DNA from: Mycobacteriaceae bacterium | Lineage (GTDB): Bacteria > Actinomycetota > Actinomycetes > Mycobacteriales > Mycobacteriaceae | Assembly (NCBI GenBank): GCA_019242135.1 | Contig: JAFAWC010000620.1 | Location: 1 to 6,627, forward strand | Length of the DNA: 6,627 bases | Direction of reading: 5' to 3' | In this document: positions 1 through 4,474 of the stretch, in pieces | Layout: the number at the start of each line of letters is the position of its first letter | How positions within the stretch are numbered: position 1 is the first letter of the stretch | The notes under the pieces: generated by a model | What the model saw: only the letters and a program-made list of their open reading frames with translations | What the model was told of the DNA's origin: nothing | Databases searched by the model: none | Translations under genes and position numbers: made by a program

Positions 1-1214
1 GGCTGAACTTCAAGCCCTACCAGGGTCTTCCGCCGCTGCAGCCGGGCAGTGCCACGGTGGCGCCCTACTACTTCGATTGGATCCGGCACTCGGCGCGCGA
101 CGAGTTCTGGAGGCAGTGGAGCATCCGGGACCGCTATTGGGCCGTGAAAGTCCCGGTGCTCGACGTGGAAGGGTGGTATGACGCATTTCTGGCGGGCGGA
201 ATCGAGAACTTCACCGGCGTGGCCGCTCACGGCGGCAGCGCACCGGCCCGCAGCAATCAGCGCCTGGTCATCGGTCCGTGGGATCACGTCAACTGGGGCC
301 GGGACGGTTCCCAGCCGGCTCCGCTGCTGAGAGACATTGGCGCCGTGGGCAACAGCCCGATCAACGAGCTGATGCTGGCCTGGTTTGACCACTTCCTCAA
401 AGGCGACGCCAACGGTGTCTCGGATCAGCCCCGCGTCGACTACTTCCTGATGGGCGCCGACAGGTGGAAGTCGGCGCCGGGTTGGCCGTTACCGCAGACC
501 GTTTGGACCCGCTACTACCTCAGCGGTAGCGGTGGGCTGCCCGACCGCACCGGCGCGCTGACGGCGGCGCCGCCGCCGCCGGCGCAGTCCACGCCCGACG
601 TGTACACCTACGATCCTGCCGATCCGGCGCCGAGCATCGGCGGCCATTCCTGCTGCGGTGCCCTGACCGGGCCACAGGGCCCCTACGACCAGACACCCGT
701 CGAACAGCGCTCAGATGTGCTGGTGTACAGCAGCGCACCGCTGTCAGCCGACACCGAGATCACCGGCCCGGTCAGCGTCGACCTGTGGGCGACGACGACC
801 GCGCCCGACACCGACTTCACCGCCAAGCTGGCCGTGGTCACCCGCGACGGGCAGGTCATCAACCTCAACAACGGCATCCTGCGCACGGTGTTTCGCGACT
901 CGCTAGCCTCGCCGCAGCCCACCGTGCCCGGCCAGCCGCAGCAGTATCACATCGCCGTGTGGCCGACCAGCTATCTGTTCCGCGCGGGCGACGCGTTCCG
1001 GCTGGAGATCTCCAGCAGCGACTACCCCCAGTTCGCGCCCAACCCGAACACCGGCCAACCGTTCGGGCAAAGCGCCGACATGCGGCCGGCAACCCAGACG
1101 ATCCTGCACGATCCGGTACATCCGTCCAGTGTCGTGCTGCCGATCATTCCCGGCGCGGACCCCGGATCTGATTCGTTCCCAATAGAACCCGGCCGCGGCC
1201 GCACCTCAGGATGA
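1..1214 (+). CDS. CocE/NonD-family (S15-like) alpha/beta hydrolase, C-terminal part
   Basis: The reading frame is open from base 3, so the gene starts left of the window and the GTG at 57 is probably internal. Numbering from that GTG, the catalytic Asp is D42 in GWYDAF and the catalytic His is H77 in the GPWDH motif; both are typical of the CocE/glutaryl-7-ACA acylase/X-Pro dipeptidyl-peptidase fold. The nucleophile Ser elbow must lie upstream. WFDHFLKG (109-116) is the usual motif between the catalytic domain and the beta-sandwich. Residues from about 126 to 365 form the PepX_C-type jelly-roll, including the family's CC pair (C199-C200) and the DVLVYSS strand. The family hydrolyses ester or amide bonds; the substrate cannot be told from sequence. 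The gene ends with TGA at 1212-1214 and overlaps the convergent kinase gene by 9 nt. Family assignment is secure; specificity and cellular location are unknown because the N-terminus is missing. Confidence 0.93.
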   Translation, partial: LNFKPYQGLPPLQPGSATVAPYYFDWIRHSARDEFWRQWSIRDRYWAVKVPVLDVEGWYDAFLAGGIENFTGVAAHGGSAPARSNQRLVIGPWDHVNWGRDGSQPAPLLRDIGAVGNSPINELMLAWFDHFLKGDANGVSDQPRVDYFLMGADRWKSAPGWPLPQTVWTRYYLSGSGGLPDRTGALTAAPPPPAQSTPDVYTYDPADPAPSIGGHSCCGALTGPQGPYDQTPVEQRSDVLVYSSAPLSADTEITGPVSVDLWATTTAPDTDFTAKLAVVTRDGQVINLNNGILRTVFRDSLASPQPTVPGQPQQYHIAVWPTSYLFRAGDAFRLEISSSDYPQFAPNPNTGQPFGQSADMRPATQTILHDPVHPSSVVLPIIPGADPGSDSFPIEPGRGRTSG

Positions 1215-2708
1215 GGCGTACGCCACCATCGGCTCGATGGCTGCCTGGCCGTTGGGCGGAGTGATCGTCAGGGCGTCGGACCGGATCTGATAGCGGGTTC
1301 CGTCCGTCGGGTTGGTCACGTCGAAGCCGCCGGATGAGCGCACCGCGTTGGCGAGTTCGATACTCGCGTTGTCACTGAGACGCAGACCGCGGTAGTAGTA
1401 GCTGCCGGCCTGGGTCCGGCACACGACCAGCACCGACTTGGCGGTGCGCGCCAGCACGGCCGGCTGACTACCCGGGTCGCACCGCGCGGCCGGGTAGCCG
1501 ATGAATCCGAGGTCATCTGTCCCGGGCAGCGTGATTGCCGGAGTGTTCGAGGAGGTCGACGAGAACGTCCCCGTCGTCTCGGTCGTGGTCTCGACACTCG
1601 TCGTCGGGGCGACCGGCGCCGTCGCCTGTCCGGTGCCGCCCGGTCCGCGGCTCTGCCCCACGATCAGCCACAGCGCCGCCACCACCGCAGCCGCCAGCAC
1701 CGCCGCCGCGGCGACGGCCAGGACCATCTGGCCACGGCCGAAACCGGTTCGCACGCCAGGAGTCTGGCGCGGGGCAAAATCGGGGGGACCACCCGGGGGA
1801 ACATTGGGCGGAATATGAGCTGGCTGCCACCCGGGCCGGTTCGCGTGCGCTCCACGCACGGTCGGGGCCTGCGGCGATGCCGCCGCGCTGGCCGCCCGAG
1901 CCAGCTCGCCGGCCGACGCGAACCGCAACTCGGGCCGCTTCTCCATGCCGCGCGCGATCACGTCGTCGAATGCCGGGTTCAGTCCCGGCCGCGCGACACT
2001 GGGCCGCGGGGGCGGCCACATCAGGTGCGCGGCCATCATCTGGGTCATGTCCCCCGGCGGAAACGGTCTCGCGCCGGTCAGGCATTCGTAGAGGACGCAG
2101 GTGAGCGAGTACACGTCGGCTGCCGGCCCAATCGGTGCGCCGGTGAACCGTTCCGGCGCCATGTATGCCAGCGAGCCGATCGCCGACCCTGCGCTGGTCA
2201 GTCCGGTGTCGCCGCCGAAGTGGGCGATGCCGAAGTCGACCAGGTAGGCGAAGTCGCTCGGGGTGAGCAGGATGTTTTCCGGCTTGATGTCCCGGTGCAC
2301 CAACCCGGCGGAGTGCGCGGCGTCGAGGGCACCCGCCACCTGCGCCACGATCGCCGCCGCGCGAACCGGGCTGAACGGCCCGTGATTTCCGATGACGGTG
2401 TTGACGTCGCAGCCCTCGACCAACCGCATGTCGATGTAGAGCACGCCGTTGATTTCGCCCCAGTCGTGCACCGGGATGACGTGCGGTTCGGCCAGCCGCG
2501 CGGCGATCCGCGATTCGCGGCGGAACCGCTCCTGGAAGCCGGCTCCCGTAGCAAGCTCCGGACGCAGCAGTTTGAGCGCCACCACCCGGTCTCGGGTGGT
2601 GTCGAGAGCCTCGTAGACCTCACCCATGCCCCCGGCGCCGAGCAGCGATCGGATCTCATAGGGTCCGAACATCGTGCCGACGCGCGGGCTGCCGCGCTCT
2701 GCCACCAT
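1206..2708 (-). CDS. Transmembrane Ser/Thr protein kinase, PknE/PknH-like
   Basis: A complete 500-residue receptor kinase that should phosphorylate Ser/Thr on cytosolic proteins. All Hanks motifs are present: glycine loop G24-A-G-G-M-G29, ATP-binding K46, helix-C E65, HRD with catalytic D140, K142 and N145, DFG D158-G160, APE 184-186 and D198. Activation-loop candidates for autophosphorylation are T168, T171 and S173. The P+1 position, usually Thr in GTxxYMAPE, is S179 here. A Pro-rich juxtamembrane stretch (about 281-327) leads to one membrane span (about 328-350), a Thr/Ser-rich stalk (about 361-393) and a roughly 100-residue extracytosolic domain (398-500) with two cysteines, C410 and C430. 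That domain does not look like PASTA or NHL repeats. The start is ATG 2708 with an AGGA ribosome site 7 nt upstream, and the N-terminus resembles PknH (VGxMFGPY). Kinase function is certain; the orthologue name is not. Confidence 0.96.
   Translation of the reverse strand: MVAERGSPRVGTMFGPYEIRSLLGAGGMGEVYEALDTTRDRVVALKLLRPELATGAGFQERFRRESRIAARLAEPHVIPVHDWGEINGVLYIDMRLVEGCDVNTVIGNHGPFSPVRAAAIVAQVAGALDAAHSAGLVHRDIKPENILLTPSDFAYLVDFGIAHFGGDTGLTSAGSAIGSLAYMAPERFTGAPIGPAADVYSLTCVLYECLTGARPFPPGDMTQMMAAHLMWPPPRPSVARPGLNPAFDDVIARGMEKRPELRFASAGELARAASAAASPQAPTVRGAHANRPGWQPAHIPPNVPPGGPPDFAPRQTPGVRTGFGRGQMVLAVAAAAVLAAAVVAALWLIVGQSRGPGGTGQATAPVAPTTSVETTTETTGTFSSTSSNTPAITLPGTDDLGFIGYPAARCDPGSQPAVLARTAKSVLVVCRTQAGSYYYRGLRLSDNASIELANAVRSSGGFDVTNPTDGTRYQIRSDALTITPPNGQAAIEPMVAYASS
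2580..2601. repeat. Perfect 9-bp stem, 4-nt loop inside the kinase gene
   Basis: Plus-strand bases 2580-2588 (CACCACCCG) are exactly complementary to 2593-2601 (CGGGTGGTG), with the tetraloop GTCT between them. In the kinase mRNA this hairpin lies about 108-129 nt after the start, in the codons between strands beta-2 and beta-3 of the N-lobe. There is no U-tract, so it is not an intrinsic terminator. It may simply reflect the codons used. Confidence 0.5.
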
Positions 2709-2715
2709 CGCGTAA

Positions 2716-2719
2716 TCCT
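2716..2719 (-). promoter_or_regulatory. Ribosome binding site of the kinase gene
   Basis: The minus strand reads AGGA followed by 7 nt and then ATG (start at 2708). This spacing supports the chosen kinase start over the adjacent in-frame GTG codon. Confidence 0.6.
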
Positions 2720-2772
2720 GTCAGCCCACCCGTACTGCGACCGCTCACATGCGGAACCCGCCGGTCACCGAC

Positions 2773-2802
2773 CTCGGCAACCCCGACCCCCCCGGCGCCG
2801 AG
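2773..2802. repeat. Inverted repeat in the kinase/crotonase intergenic region
   Basis: CTCGGC (2773-2778) and GCCGAG (2797-2802) are perfect complements separated by an 18-nt C-rich stretch. It would lie in the leader of the kinase mRNA if the promoter at 2811-2838 is real. In DNA this rich in G+C a six-base match of this kind can arise by chance. Confidence 0.3.
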
Positions 2803-2810
2803 CAACGTCC

Positions 2811-2838
2811 ACACTAGTCGCTTCCCGATCAAGATCAA
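2811..2838 (-). promoter_or_regulatory. Candidate sigma-A-like promoter for the kinase gene
   Basis: On the minus strand, TTGATC (2833-2838) and TAGTGT (2811-2816) are separated by 16 nt, close to the TTGACA/TANNNT pattern of the mycobacterial housekeeping sigma factor. A second TTGATC lies directly next to it (2827-2832), since the plus strand has GATCAA twice in tandem. Transcription would start near 2804, giving a 5' leader of about 95 nt that contains the inverted repeat and the glycine-loop-like repeat listed separately. This is a pattern-based prediction only. Confidence 0.4.
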
Positions 2839-2853
2839 CCCGGCGAAGGTGGT

Positions 2854-2859
2854 TATTGT
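2854..2859 (+). promoter_or_regulatory. Leaderless -10 element of the crotonase gene
   Basis: TATTGT fits TANNNT and is followed by 6 nt and then the ATG at 2866. With normal -10 to +1 spacing the transcript would begin at the A of the start codon, as in mycobacterial leaderless mRNAs. The only purine-rich stretch (GAAGGTGG, 2845-2852) lies 13 nt from the ATG, too far to be a normal Shine-Dalgarno. I see no convincing -35 box. Confidence 0.5.
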
Positions 2860-2865
2860 TCCGGC

Positions 2866-3651
2866 ATGACCGGTTACCAGGCGATCGTCCTCGAGCAAGA
2901 AGGGCCCATCGCCCGCGTCACTTTGAATCGCCCTGATGCCGCCAACGCGATGAACCACACGATGCTGCATGAGCTTGCGGACGCGGCCATGCGCTGCGAT
3001 CACGCCGCGACCAAAGCCGTGGTTCTCACCGGTGCTGGGCGATTCTTCAGCGCCGGGGGAGACCTCAGGGCGATGGCGTCGTCACCGAGCACCCGCGGCC
3101 AGTATGTGAAGTCCATGGCCGACGATCTGCACCGCGCGATCTCCACCTTCGCGCGGATGGATGCGGTGTTGATCACCGCGGTCAACGGCGTCGCGGCCGG
3201 AGCGGGTTTTTCTCTGGCGGTCACCGGTGATCTGGTACTTGCGGCGGAGTCGGCGTCGTTCACGATGGCCTACACCGCAGCCGGTTTGAGCCCTGACGGC
3301 AGTTCGTCTTTTTACCTGCCCCGGCTCGTGGGTGTGCGCAAGACGCACGAGCTGATGTTGACGAATCGAACGCTGTCCGCCACCGAGGCGTTGCAGTGGG
3401 GGTTGGTGACAGAACTCGTCGACCCGGCCGGTCTGGCCGCCCGCGCGAACGAACTGGCGGAGAAGATCGCTTCTGGCGCAAAGCAATCGGCGTCCGCAGT
3501 GAAAAAGTTGGTGTTGATGTCGTTTGCCAACGGCCTCGAGGAACAGATGGCGTTGGAGGGCCGGCTCATCGCCGAATGCGCCGATACCAGCGACGGAACC
3601 GAGGGGATCGACGCGTTTCTCGAGAAACGCCGGCCCCGGTTCGCGGACTAG
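2866..3651 (+). CDS. Crotonase-fold enoyl-CoA hydratase/isomerase family protein, probably an isomerase
   Basis: This 261-residue protein has the length and motifs of a stand-alone crotonase, a cytosolic family that handles acyl-CoA thioesters. The oxyanion-hole elements are FFSAGGDL (60-67) and GVAAGAGFSLA (108-118). The two Glu that catalyse hydration in classical enoyl-CoA hydratase (rat Glu144 and Glu164) align with S116 and Y136, so both are absent. Instead G140-L-S-P-D-G-S-S-S148 matches the GLxP(D/E) segment of ECI2-type delta3,delta2-enoyl-CoA isomerases and of PaaG, with D144 in the position of the catalytic acid. I therefore infer an isomerase, perhaps acting on double bonds of unsaturated fatty acids, rather than a hydratase. 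The start is ATG 2866, probably leaderless. No other beta-oxidation gene is adjacent. The TAG stop interlocks with the stop of the convergent gene. Family certain, reaction inferred. Confidence 0.94.
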   Translation: MTGYQAIVLEQEGPIARVTLNRPDAANAMNHTMLHELADAAMRCDHAATKAVVLTGAGRFFSAGGDLRAMASSPSTRGQYVKSMADDLHRAISTFARMDAVLITAVNGVAAGAGFSLAVTGDLVLAAESASFTMAYTAAGLSPDGSSSFYLPRLVGVRKTHELMLTNRTLSATEALQWGLVTELVDPAGLAARANELAEKIASGAKQSASAVKKLVLMSFANGLEEQMALEGRLIAECADTSDGTEGIDAFLEKRRPRFAD

Positions 3652-3947
3652 ATCGGCAACAGCGTCCACGCGTTCAGTCGAGGATCCCAGACCGGCTTCA
3701 ACTGCGGATCCCACGACGGCGGCGACGGCGGCGGGGGCGCCCACGGCGGCGCCCACGGCTGCGCATAGGTCGGCGCTACTTGATACCAGGCCGGCACCGC
3801 CGGCGGGGGATCGCACAATCTTTCCATCGGATCCCATGTCCGGCCGCCGTCGCATTCCGCCGAACTCACTGCCGGCGTCGCCACCGCGGCGACCGTCATT
3901 CCGACCGTCAGCCCCGCGATGCCCATCAGATGACGAACCTTGCCCAT
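3648..3947 (-). CDS. Small exported Pro/Trp-rich protein
   Basis: I do not recognise a characterised family for this 99-residue protein. Residues 1-30 form a Sec-type signal peptide: basic start (K3, R5, H6), hydrophobic core and an S-S-A30 cleavage site before E31. The mature part has two cysteines (C32, C45) that could close a small disulfide loop around WDPMERL, followed by a Pro/Trp/Ala-rich stretch (47-78) and two WDPxL motifs (79-83, 87-91). WDP thus appears three times, each encoded by the same bases, so GGATCCCA occurs three times on the plus strand. Such short exported proteins with a Pro-rich tail are common in mycobacteria and are expected outside the membrane. It is divergent from the repeat protein at 4056 and its stop overlaps that of the crotonase gene by 4 nt. 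The ATG at 3947 is supported by the signal peptide and a well-placed -10 box. Confidence 0.85.
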   Translation of the reverse strand: MGKVRHLMGIAGLTVGMTVAAVATPAVSSAECDGGRTWDPMERLCDPPPAVPAWYQVAPTYAQPWAPPWAPPPPSPPSWDPQLKPVWDPRLNAWTLLPI

Positions 3948-3953
3948 CGCTGC

Positions 3954-3959
3954 AGTCTA
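3954..3959 (-). promoter_or_regulatory. Leaderless -10 element of the Pro/Trp-rich exported protein gene
   Basis: The minus strand reads TAGACT (a TANNNT match), then 6 nt, then ATG at 3947. Transcription from here would begin at the start codon, and there is no Shine-Dalgarno in the gap. A TTGATC (3974-3979, minus) is the only -35-like string, but at 14 nt it is closer than the usual 16-19. Confidence 0.5.
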
Positions 3960-3976
3960 TGCCGTCGAGACGGGAT

Positions 3977-4036
3977 CAAGTTTGCCATTCCGGTTTCCGG
4001 CCACCCCCTCACTGTGGTCCAGTGGTAGCAAACTTG
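3977..4036. repeat. 9-bp inverted repeat between the two exported-protein genes
   Basis: CAAGTTTGC (3977-3985) and GCAAACTTG (4028-4036) are perfect complements separated by 42 nt. The arms are 51 bp apart start to start, close to five helical turns. The left arm overlaps the possible -35 of the minus-strand gene; the right arm ends 9 nt before the AGGAG of the plus-strand gene. It could be a pair of half-sites for a DNA-binding protein shared by the two divergent genes, or a long-loop RNA hairpin. Confidence 0.55.
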
Positions 4037-4045
4037 CTTGCACGT

Positions 4046-4050
4046 AGGAG
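4046..4050 (+). promoter_or_regulatory. Ribosome binding site that decides the start of the repeat protein
   Basis: AGGAG ends 5 nt before the ATG at 4056 and only 2 nt before the in-frame ATG at 4053. The spacing favours 4056. The upstream in-frame TTG at 4038 has no such site and would place an acidic residue just ahead of the signal peptide. Confidence 0.7.
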
Positions 4051-4055
4051 AGATG

Positions 4056-4406
4056 ATGATTCGCACTGCCATCGTGGCCGGTCTGCTCGGACTCCCTTTG
4101 CTCACCGCCGCGCCGGCACTGGCCGACTCGGGCCCTTCCAGTAGTTTCGGCTGTGCCCCGTGCACCGCGTTCGCGCAGGACACCATCTCCAATTACCTTC
4201 TGCTGCCGTCGACCGCGGCGAACAACTACGCCGCGTTGCCGGTGACGACATTCGAGAACTACGCGGCGTTTCCGACGACCACGGCCGGCAACTACGGTTC
4301 GTTCCTGCCGAACACGGAGAGCAACTACGCGTCGCTGGGCTCGGACACAATCAGCAACTGGACGTCGCTTCCGCAGAACACCCTCAAGCACCTAGGCCTC
4401 GGCTAA
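4056..4406 (+). CDS. Small exported protein built of 11-residue tandem repeats
   Basis: I do not recognise this 116-residue protein. Residues 1-23 are a clear Sec signal peptide (R3, hydrophobic core, A21-L-A23 cleavage site before D24). After a short Ser/Gly segment comes C33-A-P-C36, then six exact-length 11-residue units starting at N46, N57, N68, N79, N90 and N101, and a short end (112-116). The consensus is N-(Y/W)-x-x-(L/F)-P-x-x-T-x-x. Residues 38-45 (AFAQDTIS) look like the second part of a seventh, degenerate unit. Aromatic position 2, aliphatic/aromatic position 5 and Thr position 9 follow a 3-4-4 spacing, as in hendecad repeats, but the Pro at position 6 argues against one continuous helix; short helices or turns are more likely. 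The product should be secreted or cell-envelope associated. It is preceded by a strong AGGAG and is divergent from the other exported protein. Function unknown. Confidence 0.85.
   Translation: MIRTAIVAGLLGLPLLTAAPALADSGPSSSFGCAPCTAFAQDTISNYLLLPSTAANNYAALPVTTFENYAAFPTTTAGNYGSFLPNTESNYASLGSDTISNWTSLPQNTLKHLGLG
4191..4388 (+). repeat. Six 33-nt tandem units encoding the hendecad repeats
   Basis: Six in-frame 33-nt units without any indel, beginning AAT TAC, AAC TAC (four times) and AAC TGG. The units differ widely at the DNA level, including synonymous sites, while Asn1, Tyr/Trp2, Leu/Phe5 and Thr8/9 persist. This indicates an old repeat kept by selection on the protein rather than a recent slippage product. 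Confidence 0.85.
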
Positions 4407-4474
4407 GCGGGTTATCGCACCGTTCGACGCAGCAAATCCGCACGTTCGACGCGGGTTATCCGCACCGTTCGACG
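4407..4474. repeat. Three imperfect direct repeats with GTTCGACG cores
   Basis: The core GTTCGACG occurs at 4422-4429, 4444-4451 and 4467-4474, spaced 22 and 23 nt. Each is preceded by a variant of ATCCGCAC. The outer two copies share a longer unit starting GCGGGTTATC, with one single-base indel. The third core runs into TTCGACGTCGAA (4468-4479), a perfect 12-bp palindrome. The array fills the convergent gap between the repeat protein (stop 4404-4406) and the hydrolase, and the third copy supplies the TAA stop of the hydrolase on the minus strand (4456-4458). Confidence 0.65.

Larger units (their letters stand above)
2629..2807. repeat. Direct repeat of the kinase glycine-loop coding sequence
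   Basis: Bases 2629-2647, which encode the LLGAGG loop of the kinase, recur with 18 of 19 bases identical at 2789-2807, upstream of the kinase start. On the minus strand the upstream copy also reads LLGAGG followed by V-G. Similarity fades within a few codons on both sides. It may be a remnant of a small duplication, or chance convergence on a GC-rich string. The coordinates span both copies. Confidence 0.45.

Noticed and set aside
57..59. GTG at 57 as the true start of the CocE-type hydrolase
   Set aside because: The frame is open to the window edge with family-like residues before it, and the nucleophile Ser domain must lie upstream, so this is an internal Val.
1815..2936. Long plus-strand open frame (373 codons) opposite the kinase gene
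   Set aside because: It is antisense to an unmistakable kinase, is very rich in Arg/His/Pro with no motif, runs into the crotonase gene out of frame, and has no ribosome site. Long antisense frames are expected in high-G+C DNA.
3082..3855. Minus-strand frame of 257 codons opposite the crotonase gene
   Set aside because: No recognisable motif, and it is antisense to well-conserved crotonase codons; it also overlaps the Pro/Trp-rich gene in another frame.
4010..4045. tRNA-like string resembling a D-arm (GGTCCAGTGGTAG)
   Set aside because: No matching acceptor stem, anticodon stem or T-arm (GGTTCAAAT-like) follows; it is followed instead by AGGAG and the start of the repeat protein.
3396..4144. 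Two overlapping plus-strand frames (3396-4028 and 3524-4144) crossing the crotonase 3' end and the exported-protein gene
   Set aside because: Both are Arg/Pro/Ser-rich without domains and cross two genes with clear signal peptide or crotonase motifs; they are out-of-frame shadows.
4407..4474. Possible CRISPR array or LexA box
   Set aside because: The repeats are only three, imperfect, and separated by about 14 nt of related rather than unique sequence. The GTTCGA half-sites are in direct rather than inverted order, unlike a LexA operator.
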